A stretch of DNA of 64,000 nucleotides. It comes from Embiotoca jacksoni (lineage: Eukaryota; Chordata; Actinopteri; Embiotocidae). This document shows, piece by piece, positions 45,411-58,189 of this stretch; positions within the stretch are counted from its first letter, which is position 1, and every line of letters starts with the position of its first letter. The DNA is taken from positions 8,692,001-8,756,000 of the forward strand of contig JAKOON010000006.1 in the NCBI GenBank assembly GCA_022577435.1, given 5' to 3'. The position numbers were made by a program, and so were the translations under genes. A model generated the notes under the pieces. The model ran no database searches. It was given only the letters and a program-made list of their open reading frames with translations, and had not been told where the DNA came from.

Positions 45411-48400
45411 ACCAAACTAATCATCAAAATAGCGAGTGTCTATTACAGTCTGTCTGTAGCTTCCTCTCAGTATCAGGCGTTCAGTGCTGCTGGTGGCACC
45501 CAAGGGTCCACTAGGTAGCCTGTCCCCTAAAAACAGCCCTGGTTCTGGATTCTTTTTTTTAAGATTTTTGTGAAGTTATACTCCCAAACATCCATAGTTG
45601 CAGCCCTGTCTGAATACACAAACAACCAAACTTGAAAAAAACACAAGTATACATGACCTTATCACTTTAAACCATATCACTCAGCCCAAACCCAATCAAC
45701 AGCCACACTCCCGGTAAGGTGCACCCCATCATGTAGTTCCTGATTGAAAGAAACACAACACCCACAAAATGAATCCCCACAAAAACAAATCTCATTTTAC
45801 ACTAGTTTCACCTCGAGGACCTACAAACATAAAATGCTGCATCAGTTTAATCTTATAACTTAATATATTATCAGTACCAGTGGAGTTCATTACTTTTACT
45901 TTGATACTTTAAGACATTTTGACAACTTATATATTGCACTTTGATGACATTTTGAGACCTTTTACTTAATAACTAACAGTGTGGTTACTACTTTTGCTTT
46001 TACTTTATCTCAACAAAGATGGTAACCAGAAAGACTATGTATTTCCTCCCTCGATTTGTTCAACCTGAACCAAAACTGTAAAACATCCTGTCAATTATAT
46101 TAGTATATTGATGCCTCCATGCAAAATAACATGAAAACAGCAAAGACACAAAGTTCTGGCCTTTCAAGGATCGCCTTGAATCGGTTAATGGTAAGATCTC
46201 TAAAGATTGTTCAATCCATTAAGTGAAACGACTGTAGGAAAGGGAGCCTTTAGTGTTGCTCCATGTCAAACCACTGGCAAATATATTCCTCTTCCTGTTT
46301 TACTTAAATTTGTACATACTGTACTGGACCTCTTCTGCCTTTGACTGTGAGCCATGTAAACTGGGTGTTTGGTATGTGTCCATGTTGGGCTGCCCGTACT
46401 GAGTGAATCTGTATTGTCAACAAATGAAGGAGTGAGTAACTGAAACTGTAAAGGAAGCAATTATGGTATCTCTCCTTGTCCCACCTCCCACAGGATAAAG
46501 CCGCCTTTATAGTCCTCAGAACTTCCTCAGCCCTTATGGTCTTTATGGAGAGACCACAGCCTGAGGGGAGATAAGACACAAGCAGGAATGAACTGAGGCT
46601 TGTCGGTAAGAAAAAAAACTTTCTATATACTGTATATAAAATGCTTTTTTTTGTAGGAATAAGAAAATCTATAATCACTGTAGCATTCTTTCATCTGAGA
46701 CAGGTGATGATAGACTTTAGTAGATGTGCACTGTCTGCTAAATAATCCCCTAAAAATGTAGGATTTGACCACATGTATAATATCTGAGAATATCTATTTA
46801 AAATATGACAGTATGTGGTTAAAATATGAAAGTTTGTCTTTAACTGAGGAGAGTACATTAACGTTCTCCACCCTGCTTCTGGCGGCCGTCATTTATATTG
46901 CTCTCTGACATTTAATTTCCTGTTCATTTCTTGTTTTCTCATTTAACAGAGGCTGGTACAGAAGGAAAAACTATGTTTTACAGTCAATTTAGGAGTTCAC
47001 AAAGATCAAAATATTCTGTGTATGAATTACGTTTCCAGTAGAAGTTCAGCCCAGTTTATGTCTCATTAAAGTGCATTGGGAAAACACAGTTTGAATGTAA
47101 ATATATTTATTTGGAGGATTTTAAGTGTAATCTACATATCTCTGTAGTCACATTTTTATAGACATAGTGCCTTAAAAAGAAACTTAAATGGTTGAGAGCG
47201 CAGGAAGCAGTGAATATTGTATGTTTGGAGTGATAAAGTGGGAAAATACAAGTTTAAACATTTTATGACCCAGCAAATCTTAAGAACCTTTACTGAATAT
47301 TTCTTGATTAAACCACTTTATGAGACTAGCAGTCCTTGATATCTGTTCATTTCTAACTTTGTCTGTGAATGTACTTTTTGTCTGTCATATAAAGCCTGGG
47401 GGAGGACGAGCTTCATCTTCCAAAAATGGGCTTTTAAGAACATTAAACTGGGCTGGGTCCTGATTATGTATGAGCTTTATTGCTCTACAGAAGCTCAGCA
47501 TGGCTTTGTTTTCCACAGGGCGTCTTTACAGCAGATTAAAGTATGTCCACATTAGGCTCATTAAATTTATAGACTCATCTTTTTCTCTCTGTTTCAGACT
47601 AAAACATAAACAGGAAAAATGGCTTTTCCAAAACAGACTACAGACTGTGTACATCTTAAAGTGCCTGCGTGGTGCTTATGGTGTAAACAGAGCTTTTCCA
47701 AAACAATGACACACTGTAGGCCAGTCCACTGGGAGTCGAGGGCTGTGTCACAGGAAGTAACGCCTAACTTTCTGCCACTTCTTTAAAAGTCCTATTTAAA
47801 CGTGTCTGCGAAGAAACTACACGTTGCAGAAATTTTACTATCATCTATTGGACAGTGAAAACCACCCTCATGTTCCTGCACAGCTTCCTGTCCACCTTCT
47901 GCTTTCAGGTAGCACACTAAACATGTACTATTACCATCATGGCAAAATCAATAGAGTCTACATGTTCAGACTGACTGATGGGCATGAGGAATAATCTATT
48001 CAAAGCCTCTTATTGATTTTAATTTGACTCACTGACATCAATCAAAATTGCATCTACATGAGACAAAATATTATTTCACTTTCCACTTGCTCGAAAATAT
48101 GTCACCATCGGAGTGTAACTGCTGCTGAACAGAAAATGAGGTCCCCGAGGCTCAGACTGATACGCACTAGTGCCTGCATCACTCCTTAATGTCCCCATCG
48201 TTGGAGCAGTCATTTTATGTGCACAATGAAGCGGTAAGTCTCTGAGAATTAAAAACAAGCAGAGGGTAGACTTTCACTGCTTTGCAACACATGTCGGTAT
48301 GTAAAAAACGATACTTTGACCATGTGGAAAAACTGGAAGAGCTACAGGTTTAGGTTATCATAAAGATCTACTAACCAGGTGAGCTGTTTAACTAATGGAA

Positions 48401-48649
48401 GTCAGTTTGAAGCTGCATGTAGAGGAAGAATATGAGGAACAAATAGAGAACATAAACATAAAAACACGTGAAGCAGCTTGTGGTGTTTAATATCTGTGTG
48501 GCAGTAAATGCATTTGAAGACGTGACTGGTCTTTATGCTCAAACCGCACAGACTGGAGTTGCAGGGGGGAACCTGATGCCGTTTAGCTCATCTAGACTTT
48601 TCACTGTGAAAAAAAAAAGTTGAAACTTTATGGGTGGGGCTTGGTGAGG

Positions 48650-48770
48650 GGAAAGAGAGGGAATACAGAGGGAAAACTGTGATGCGTGTGCTGTGAATTC
48701 AAAGCTGGGTGGGTCTACAGTGGTTCACATTCCCAAATAATTCCCGCGCCGTGCGTTAAAGCGCTTTCAG
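48650..48770 (+). promoter_or_regulatory. emp2: candidate emp2 promoter / non-coding first exon
   Basis: A small GC-rich patch (TCCCGCGCCGTGCG) ends at a good donor CTTTCAG|GTAACG (exon end 48770), 0.85 kb before the coding exon's acceptor at 49611. EMP/PMP22 genes usually have a non-coding first exon. The transcription start is not determinable. Confidence 0.4.
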
Positions 48771-49449
48771 GTAACGTTTATTACGTTGTTTACATTTTGT
48801 AAAGTTAAGTCTTGTGGCTTATTCTCTGTGAAACTCTTTTACGTTTGATTGATGTGTTTTTAAGTCGATAGAAATCAGGAAAGTTAACTTAAGCGCTTTG
48901 AAGAATTAGATGAGTGACTGGGCGCAAAAAGTCTTAAAAGGACGCGCAACTGCAACTTTTATAGATGAACACGTGTTGAACACTCTGTAGTGTTCATAAT
49001 TGGATTTAGAATTCAGAGGTGTGCTTATTGTTTTATGGCGACGTATTCTCGCGCTCTTTTCAAAGTTGTTGACTGTGGTACAGGGCCTGTGTGTGTGTTG
49101 GCGTGTGTGCGTGTGTAATGGAGCGGCACCCATTTGGGAATGCCCAAACAGAGTCTAAACAGATGCGCCTTTCTTGTCGACGGAAACAGTCGAAGGCAAT
49201 GAAAAATGAGTCGATAAGCCAACGGGTGAGGTCCTCTGGAACTTTAATGGATGCTAATTCATTTGGTCTGTCTAGTGAGAGAAAATACGTTGTGTAGTAA
49301 GACGTTTTGAAGGAATAGTCTGAGGAGAGATCTGACAACAGATTATTCGAAAATGTGACCGTCTGCGAGACTTCTGGGGCGAGTTAGGACTTGCATGCAA
49401 CAGCTCTGTCAGTGTTTCTCTCGGTTTGAGACGTACCCTATTTAGGACT

Positions 49450-49451
<2 letters not shown>

Positions 49452-49505
<54 letters not shown>
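49452..49505. repeat. (GT)n microsatellite
   Basis: About 27 GT units, 110 nt upstream of the first emp2 coding exon. Confidence 0.96.
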
Positions 49506-49507
<2 letters not shown>

Positions 49508-49620
49508 TGAATTGATACTCCCTCATGTACAAGCCTTTGTTACGTAAGTCTGTGCGTGGAAAATAAATAATGGTGTGCATCCTTCCGCCTTCCCCTGTTA
49601 TCAGTTTTCAGAAGGCCACA

Positions 49621-51961
49621 ATGTTGATGCTGGCAGGAATCGTTGTTCTGCACATCACCACCGTCATCCTGCTTCTGGTGGCCACCATTGATAATGTAAG
49701 AAGCTTTTATTTTATTTTATTTTATTTTATTTGTTTTTATGAGTTCCTGGATGCCAATATAATGCTCCTGCAAAATGTTTCAGGGGAAACACAAGCAGCA
49801 TGGATTTTTAAAGGAGGCTCAGCTTGTGTCAAAACTACTTGGAAATGCCCAAAATGATGTTTTTCCACCCACAGTGTTGCAGATCTACAGAAACATGCTC
49901 ACCAAACACTTCACAAAAATACATCCCAAAAGCTTTTGTAAGGGCTCACTGAAAAGCTCTATCAACACACATCTGGGGTGACAACAGTGGGGAGAGACGA
50001 GTTTAAACATTTGTTGACGTTAAATATGGAACGTTTTCACAAAATATGTATTTTCATGTGATGTGACCACTGTATGTGGTTAGATATGATAAATACTTGC
50101 ATCATTCTTGTCTCCCTCTGTGTCCCCAGGCCTGGTGGATCACTGATTCAGTGTCAACGGACTTGTGGGGCAAGTGGGAGCTGACCAACTCAGTCTGGCA
50201 TTACACCAACCTGAAAAACTACCCAGAAGGTAAACTCCAGGGATGCTAAAAGAAATGGGTTTTTTGTCACAATTAAGTTGGTAATGATGATTTGATTTGA
50301 CTGGAGGTCACACACATAAAACCAAAAGGATGATTACTTTAACAGTAATCAACATTTTACACCTAAACGGGAGTAAAAGGTGGATATTGTCCTGTACCTG
50401 TGTTTTTGTTGAACCGTGTCTCACTGCCTGTGTTGTTGTCCTGTTGCTGCAGAGTATCTCCAGACAGTGCAGGCAACTTCAGTGCTGGCCTGTATCTTTG
50501 CCATCCTGGCCCTGTTTGTGTTTGTGGCTCAGCTGTTCACCCTGCCAAAAGGCCAGAGGTTCACCTTTACAGGCATTTTACAGCTAATCTCCTGTAAGTA
50601 ACCTGGAGTCAAATGTCTGATGTGCAACTAATACTGATTTACATGATTATTTCTTGTGTACTTTTCTATAGAGGATGTGTGCTAAATGCTAAACTGATCG
50701 AGGACAATAATGCGCAGAAACTTCAATGGTTTTAGACTTGTGTATTTCAATGTAACTGTAAATAATTAGATCTGGGTGTCCTGAACATAAAACTTATTAG
50801 CTTTCAAAGTAAGTGGATTAATATCAGCTACCTGTCACTCAGAGGGTGAGGAAGCAAATGAAGAAGCTGATGAGTGTTTTATTGTGGTGACAGAAACTGT
50901 GATCCCTGACAATGGTGTGAGCATGTTTGCAAAACAAAACCGATACCATCTGATTCAAACTCTGTGGAAGCAGAGCTCAGCCACAACATGTCCAGTATTT
51001 CTTCAGAACAGTGTTCAAACAACAGATACAGAAGGTCACGACTTCATCATTCAGGTTTAAAAGCGTGCACATTTTCAATTTAACCAAAATTTACATGAGC
51101 TGGTCTGACCTATTAATCCGTATAAAATGTCATGTTTGAAAGACACTGCAGTTTATTTCTACTCCTGTGTCTTAATATTTATTTTGGGTGACTGTAAATC
51201 AATGAGGGTGTCACAAGTAGAACCTTTTCAAAGTCCAGTCAGTCGTTCTATAATGCCACAAATAAACATTTAGGGCTACAAGTTAGGATTATTTTCATTA
51301 TAAATTTTCGTTTTGTTTATAATATTTCAGAAAATATTCAAATCTTTCATTGCCCAAACAAACTTCTTCAAAAGTCTTTTTTCAAGTAATTATTGTGTAC
51401 AACAAAGCATTAAAACCTCATATTCGAGAAGGTAAAAATAAGAAATGTGTGGCATTTTTACTGTATTTAAAAACACTCAATCAGTGGATAAAAGTAAAAC
51501 AGAACAATTGATCTCAAGAGTTTCAGATCTGGTGCTGGGGGTTAATTATGGGTTATCTTTGCTACTAGCACATAAGAAACTCAGAGAAAGTACGGGTGTT
51601 TAACATGTCTTATCATGAGTTTCTATCTTTTTAAATTTAATAAGGTGAAACTATCATGTTTCTCATTTCCTTGTGATCACAGTGTAACCGTTTGCTACAA
51701 TGTCCGTGTTCACAAGCCTGATCTTATAATAGGGAAAATAATTACTTTTTAATTGCCTTGTCTTGGTGTGCATAATAATATTCCCCCATCTGTCCTGCAG
51801 GCCTGTGTATAATGATCGCAGCCTCCATCTACACGGCCGAGTTCCACGCCAACGAGACACAGGGAGGGTACGGGCACTCCTACGTCCTGGCATGGATCTC
51901 TTTTGTCTTCACCTTCGTCTTAGCGATCACCTACCTCATCCTCCGGAAGAAGAGCGAGTGA
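49621..51961 (+). CDS. emp2: epithelial membrane protein 2 (PMP22/EMP family)
   Basis: Four-pass membrane protein of the PMP22/EMP/claudin superfamily; EMP2 acts at the plasma membrane in caveolae/integrin trafficking. Exons 49621-49695, 50130-50229, 50453-50593 and 51801-51961 total 477 nt, 158 aa. The ATG lies 9 nt after acceptor TTTTCAG. TM1 is about residues 2-22 (LAGIVVLHITTVILLLVATI). The first loop contains DNAWW and DLWGKWE. TM2 is about 66-88, TM3 about 99-116 (LQLISCLCIMIAASIYT) and TM4 about 130-152 (YGHSYVLAWISFVFTFVLAI). The C-terminus is LILRKKSE. DNAWW and SCLCIMIAASIYT point to EMP2 rather than EMP1, EMP3 or PMP22. The cysteine pair of the W-LW-C-C signature is absent from the first loop. 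A polyadenylation signal is at 52203-52208. Confidence 0.9.
49705..49737 (+). repeat. (TTTTA)n run
   Basis: About six TTTTA units starting 9 nt after the exon 1 donor of emp2. Confidence 0.85.
50594..51800. other. emp2: emp2 intron 3
   Basis: 1.2 kb. It carries a family A repeat copy (51264-51500); nothing else recognised. Confidence 0.7.
51264..51500 (+). repeat. dispersed repeat, family A (copy 6)
   Basis: 'gggctacaagttaggatt', 'attttcattataaattttcg' and 'tatttcagaaaatattc' in the family order. Confidence 0.5.
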
Positions 51962-52202
51962 GAGGATAGAAAGAATGAGGGCAGGGCTCATGTTTCTCAG
52001 AATATTGGAAATCAAAGAATAGGATTTACTTCAAAATTAGAAAGAAAAAATACCATCTGCAGAGAGGAACATGGGAAAATGTTCATCTTCTAACAGGAGA
52101 TATTTGTTTATACTTTGAATATTATGAAAGGCTGAAATTGACCGATAGTTTTTCACATTTTTAATTCTACTTTTGTCAAGAGTGGCACGGCACAGGGCAC
52201 AA

Positions 52203-52208
52203 AATAAA
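52203..52208 (+). terminator. emp2: emp2 polyadenylation signal AATAAA
   Basis: First canonical AATAAA after the emp2 stop, about 240 nt downstream. Confidence 0.55.
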
Positions 52209-54080
52209 GGTGATAATGAGAGCGAAACCCCAAGAAGTATGACAAGCTGTTTTAACATTTTATAGCCAAGTTTCACTATCTGGAATTAGCAGATATCAAC
52301 ATAATTTTCAACTAGTCATAAGCTTTGATCAATTTATTTATACTCTCATTCTGGCAAGTAAAAAAGGTAAATTTGATATATCTGCAATCAAAACCTCCTC
52401 TTCCTGCTAGTGATTACCTACCTCGTTTTTGTCGTGCCCATGTTACTCAGCGGGGTAATTGGATATTAGCCCAGCAAAGCATTTAAGTAACTGTTAACAC
52501 AAGCATTGGTGTTTGTTGTTCTTGAAAAGCTGGTCAGAAAATTTCATTGACGTCTTATTGCAGAAAGTAAATCGTCTCCATTTCTCATTGACAGCCGCTG
52601 TCCTCTCCTGCTCAGGCAGCAGTGTCAAAACTTGTCAAAAACTCAAACATAAGGCTGACAGCGGTAAAAAGGTTTATCATACAGTAGCAGCGCCATAGTG
52701 TGCTTGAATAGCAGCTCCACCTGCTCTAACTTCCGACAAAACTACAGAAATTTTTACCATGCAGAATTGAAGAGGAAAACATTTTGAATTTGAGACATCT
52801 CTTATCAAATTCCTTTCAAGATATCTATAACTTGGTAGTGTCTTCAATTAAATTATGAACATTTCTAATTCCAGTTTGAGATATCTCTAACATCATTTTG
52901 ACTTAGCATAGCAGTTTAACCATAAAGTACCTAATAACTCAGATTCCATTGTCTTTTAAATGGTAGTTAAATGTAGGTTTGGAATATTCTTGTTTTTTTG
53001 ATGAGAGATGACAAGATTGACATCGCTCTCGTGAATGAGAGTGTTATTAATGTTGTCATCTGCCATTCAGCAACAAAGTGAATCAGCACAATCCCAAAAT
53101 GTTTGACTTTTCTTTTGAGACTCTACCAAGGTTTTGGTATGCCTTCAGTAAAAGCCGATTGTGAGATATTGCAGTTAAAATGTTTTGACATAAAAAGTAC
53201 CTGTTATCCAGTGTAATCATGTTGCGAGGCCGACAGTCACTACTGCAGGTTTCCCCGAGTAGAGAAGTTAATAATTGCTGTATCTGAGAAGATACGGCGT
53301 GTTGGCAGAAGTACAATATTCCTGTTGTAGTACTTGAACAATCAGGAAAGATGAGCCTTAATTTACAGTACAAGTAATTTTAATCATGTATCATTATTTT
53401 ACAACTGAAGCGTCGTGTATCCTTTTTAATCTATGCACATTGTAACCATTATATTTTTGTAGCATTGTGTGTTGTTTTTTTTAACCATGTTTGATTTTGT
53501 GTTTGTAGTCGGCTGCTATCATAACAAACAGTACATGCATTTGTACAAGTGAATATACGTGAACCAGGGATGGAGGACAATGGTGTTTCATTTCACCATA
53601 TTACAGAACTATGCAATAGAAGGTTTTGTTTGTAATTACATTGAAATTTAAGCCATGTCATTTATTAATACAAAAAAATTATAACAAAAAGCCTTAATGT
53701 TTTTTTCTATAGAAGACTGTAAATTCTACAAGATCCAAAAACATCATGTTTCTATCATAAAGAAATGTGATCTGGTTTTGTAGCCTTCAATCAAATAAGA
53801 TCACTTTAAAATGTCTTAAATTACCATCCTGTCAACTAAAGTATTCACATCACATTAACTAAGGACAACCTAAGCAAATAGAATTAGATTTTCACTGATT
53901 TCCAAATCTAGGCTACTCAGAAAGGAAAAGGTTTTGTATTGTGTGCGTTTCTCTGAGCTTCAACACTGAAGTTTTGAAAACAACCCCTCTTCAGGCCTTA
54001 CAACAGACCCAGTCAGGAACAGGAATGTTCCATTATATAAAGTATGGTTCCCAGAGGAAGTGTGTAAAAACCGGACTGTT
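52209..54080. other. convergent intergenic region between emp2 and f8a
   Basis: The two genes face each other. It probably includes the f8a 3' UTR (minus-strand AATAAA at 53661-53666). AT-rich; no exon recognised. Confidence 0.55.
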
Positions 54081-57000
54081 CTAAATGCCTTGACCAGACG
54101 GTGTGATGCGCTCCTGAACCACCAGGTGGAGGAGATGATTCTGTTCAGCAGTCAGAAACGGCCTGAAGGGGAAAAACCCAAGCAAACACCACATGATCAA
54201 TATGGAAAATCAAGGGTAAGAAGTGATTCTCAATCCCCGTCACATGATGGAAATGAACATTTGTGAATGCTCACCATAGCTCAGTCTGAAGAGACTTGAG
54301 AGACTCTGTGTCTTTCTCCTGACACGCCATCTGCAAAACAGATTTGCTGTTATACACAGCACTAATAAAAACATAACTTCAGATTCAGATGACCTCGTCA
54401 AGGTCTCAGTCTTGTCAGTGTTTACTCTCTCTAATAACTCTTAATCTATTTCAATAGAGTCTGCTTGTCGAGAATGGGTTGCTTTAAGTGATCTTTTTTT
54501 AATTAAGGGAAAATAAACATCAATCAAAAACTGAATATTAATTGAGTCACACTGAAGATACAGGGAAATGTAAAATAACACTGAAACCAATGCTAGCTGC
54601 AACTTGAAAATAATTCTTTCACTGCCTGATGAAGACAAACTGCAACACATTTATCACTGTCGTGTGAAGGCCATGACGACCATCATTTTTTCCTGCTTGA
54701 GGCAGGAAGGATCAGGAAATCCTGTGAACTGAACAAGTATGTGAAAGAAGAAACTCACCACGACAGACTGCAGGAGCAGGAAGACATTCTCAGGCAGGAA
54801 GGTCACTGAAGGCGAGGACAAGATCCATGTTTACACCATGTCAAATAAGTGTCACCCACAGAATGCATGATACATTTTCTGAATTCCCAGTGAAAACATA
54901 TATAATTCATATCCTCTGCACTAAACTGGTTAATTATTGAGGTGCCTTTACCTTGGCTGTGAGGGTCAAAGGACTCCCAGGCATATCTCTCCAGGGTCTG
55001 GGCATGTTCTGGTAACAACTTCTGAGGCGGAGGCTGCACAGAAACCAAGGTTGGATCATTGAAGTGCTGCTGCAGCACCAGTACAGCATTTTATTAAGAC
55101 GTATAGTATTGTTGTAAAGATGTGGGGTAAATAATCAGCACTGTGATACAGTATAGGGAGGTGTTTCCTTCTTTTACAGCTTAAAATTCAACTGTTCTGC
55201 TTTCTGATAGTTCAGCATTTGGCCATTTGATGGCTGTTTGACACAGAATTATTGACAAGGGTTATGTTGCTGCGTGTCTGTGGTAAAAATACTGTCACAT
55301 GGTAAACAATATTTCATCCCAACTACCTATAAAACCCTTTTAAAGTCTATCTTCACATAAGTAAAGTGAATAAATAGAGATCTGGCTTGATTCCTAGCAC
55401 TTCAGTTACAAAGTTAGAGACATTTTTCTGTATCATGTATATGTATATTACTTACCTCAAGCAACATCAACAGCAGAACTCTGGATATTTCACATTTTGC
55501 CACAATGTCCAGAAATGCACCTTTTTCCAGGTAAGAGAAATGAAGACAGTTACATTTTTCCACGTTGTTTTCCAGTCAGTGTAATCAAATAAAATGCAAC
55601 AATGTTAAAGCTGAAAGTGAGACACGGCTTACGGACTTGTTCTCAGGTTTGTTTAAGCATCAGTTTTCATCTTGAGCATGAAAATGTTCTCACTGTCTCC
55701 TGACATTTTTGTGTTTGAGATAGTGGATGCAGACTAATTTTTTTTTATTTATTTTTTTTTTAAATCAAATCAAGTATCAAATAAACATATTGCCTTTAGA
55801 TGTATCAGAGCCTCACCAACAGGGGTGGCGGTTCCAGGCAGCTGCAGTCCTCTCTCCTGACACATCAGCTGCATCTCGGTGAACACCGACAGAGCACCAT
55901 CATAGTCGCCTGCAAAAAGACAACACGTATGCAAATTTAAACAACAGAAGACCAAGTTGAACTGTATATGCATGTAAAACATGCAGCAGCTGATATCATA
56001 CATAATCAGATGTGAATGAACAGACTGAACTCACGGGTGAGAATTTTACACGTTGCCATTTCTCCCATTGATAACAGAGCTTCAATTGGTGTCTGTGTCT
56101 GTAACTCTGCAGCCCTCTGATAATGAACAATAGCCTCTCCTGGTCTGTTCATCTCCTATTGAAGTAGACAGAAGGATTAAGAAGTCATTGAGGCCATGTA
56201 AACTTGAAGCAAAAATAATGATCTTTTTTTTTTTTTTTTTTTTTTTTATCTTATGGAACATCTTAAAGTTCTGATCCAAACTTTCACCTTGAGTGCGTTG
56301 CCAAGTTCCAAACACAGGCTGGCTGCCATCACAGGCTGATTCATCTCAATGTACACCTGTAATTCATTTGTACATCTGCAGTCAGTCACAATATAGGAAT
56401 GTAGTCCAGACTATATTCTCCAGGCTCCACATCTGTTCAGATGTTCAACTCTGGATGTAGTACTACTTTCATTGGAGCAAAACGTCCAGAGCACAACAAC
56501 CGCATCCAGGCAGTAATAACATAATCAAAAACTGCCGATCATTGTATACCTTAATGGCAAAACTGTAGCAGTTGAGTGCAGCCTGAAGGTGTTCATCGAA
56601 GCCCGGTGCCTGCAGGGCTCTGTTCTCCTTCTCAGACGAGAGAAAGAGGCGGGCAGCATCGGTTAATGCCAGGGCCTCTCCAGGAGCATTAAAGAGAGTT
56701 TGCTCACACCTGCAGGATGTGTAACAACAACAGATGCAACAGTGTCATCATTACAAACACCACAGTCTCTCTCTGGGTTAATTAGGACCACATCTGACCA
56801 CCAGATAGGAGTCAGCACTCCTCGCACTGTATGTTTATGAAATAATCTAAATGACTAAATGGTCATTAAATCTTTAACATGACGATGAAGCTACCTGTAA
56901 TTTGTCAACATCTGATCTGTGGTGTTTGAGAAGCTAAAACCAGTTTATGTAATAATACCTCCAGTTTACTTACAAAATACCAATTTCATGTGGTGATACT

Positions 57001-58097
57001 ACATTGAAAAATGTAAAATTTTCCAGAGGCAGGGTATCCCAAATAAGGGTTTAATGCACCGTTTTACATCAATTACAAGCGGCATCATTTAGGTGAAAAT
57101 AGGGCTTTCTGTACACTGCAGTGCCAAAAGCACGTGAGGATCGGAACAATAAACCCACATGTGATTACTGATGATCTCAATCCAAAACAGTGAGTATTAA
57201 GACACTGGAACTATGGAGTTGGATTCAAAAACTAACAAAACAAATTACGAACGGATACTGTAAACATATGTAAACAAAGGTAACCACACATATATGTTTT
57301 TATAGTGTCCACTCACCGAGCCATAGCAAGGTTACAGAAGGCAGCATATTGAAGGCAGTCCTGCTGCTTCAGCTCTTTTGCCAGCTGACCTGAAACCACA
57401 AACAGACACAAGAGAATAAATACGAGGCCAACTGGAAAAAAAAAAAAAAAAAAAAAAGAGTCTGATGACATTTGTGATGTATTAACATGATGACATTTAT
57501 GGAGCAGGAGAGTTTATTTTTTGATCCTGTTAATTCTGCCGTTTGACAGCATGTTTAGATTTCACTGGTTGTGTGTAGAGACTCACCAAACTGCTCACTA
57601 GCCTCCGCTACGTTAGGCTTCCGGAGAAAACGTCTGCAACAAGGAAAAACAAAACCTTTCAATTTCCTAAAATATCGCGGTTTGCGGACACAAATTGAGG
57701 TCAGTTCAGTGTGAAACAGCGGAATGAATGAGCGGCTGTTAACTGTTAGCTGTCATCCATCAAAACGCTTCAGTTTACCAGTTTCATGGACTTTTACTTA
57801 ACAAATAACAACTGCCAAAATGATATCTGAATTAGACACCACAGGACATGCACAAAAAGGTAATATAAGTAACGACAAAGACAGTCAAGGCATTAACAAG
57901 CTAACAAAAAGCAACAACAGCTTAGCCTGGTAGCGCCAGCTGTGAAAGGCATCTGTGGCATTCAAACCACCTAACGTTGTACTCATCCTGATATTCATTC
58001 ATATTTCTAATTGAACTAATGCCATTTAAAGCCTTTACTTTTTCAGTTTATTTGATACAGCTCGGTATCTCGCCAAAAAATCGCCTTCGGCTGCCAT
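54081..58097 (-). CDS. f8a: 40-kDa huntingtin-associated protein (HAP40/F8A)
   Basis: HAP40 binds and stabilises huntingtin and is linked to Rab5 and early-endosome motility; it is a TPR-like alpha-helical repeat protein. Twelve exons: 58097-58039, 57633-57587, 57389-57317, 56709-56550, 56356-56288, 56155-56035, 55909-55817, 55520-55456, 55033-54952, 54805-54759, 54330-54275, 54162-54081; 954 nt, 317 aa. Recognised by FLARYRAVSNKLKKRFLRKP, EASEQFGQLAKELK, GEALALTDAARLFL, RDYDGALSVFTEMQ, KLLPEHAQTLERYAWESFD, LTAEQNHLLHLVVQ and the C-terminal TPSGQGI. Shorter than human (371 aa) because it lacks the Gly/Ala-rich N-terminus and the Pro/Ala-rich linker. The start MAAEG is the only plausible ATG. 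All splice sites are GT-AG. Two CCAAT boxes lie just upstream. Confidence 0.95.
56224..56247. repeat. poly-T run
   Basis: About 24 T in f8a intron 5, 40 nt before the exon at 56288 (plus-strand order). Confidence 0.9.
57434..57457. repeat. poly-A run
   Basis: About 22 A in f8a intron 2. Confidence 0.9.
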
Positions 58098-58152
58098 GAT
58101 CGATGGAGGAAAACAAACCAAATCAGGAAGTGCGTCTGACAGCAGCGTTCTC

Positions 58153-58189
58153 ATTGGCTGAGAGACTCCGCGCCTCGTCATTTCATTGG
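58153..58189 (-). promoter_or_regulatory. f8a: two CCAAT boxes of the f8a promoter
   Basis: ATTGG at 58153-58157 and 58185-58189 on the plus strand is CCAAT twice, 32 nt apart, 55-95 nt upstream of the f8a ATG, in a locally GC-richer patch without a TATA box. This is a typical NF-Y-type housekeeping promoter. Confidence 0.55.

Larger units (their letters stand above)
42826..48650. other. intergenic region between the ZP gene and emp2
   Basis: About 5.8 kb between divergently transcribed genes. It contains two family A repeats, one hAT-like MITE and a poly-T stretch near 43690. No exon could be supported. Confidence 0.55.

Noticed and set aside
45655..48600. Search for an additional gene between the ZP gene and emp2
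   Set aside because: Only short ORFs without splice consensus or recognisable motifs.
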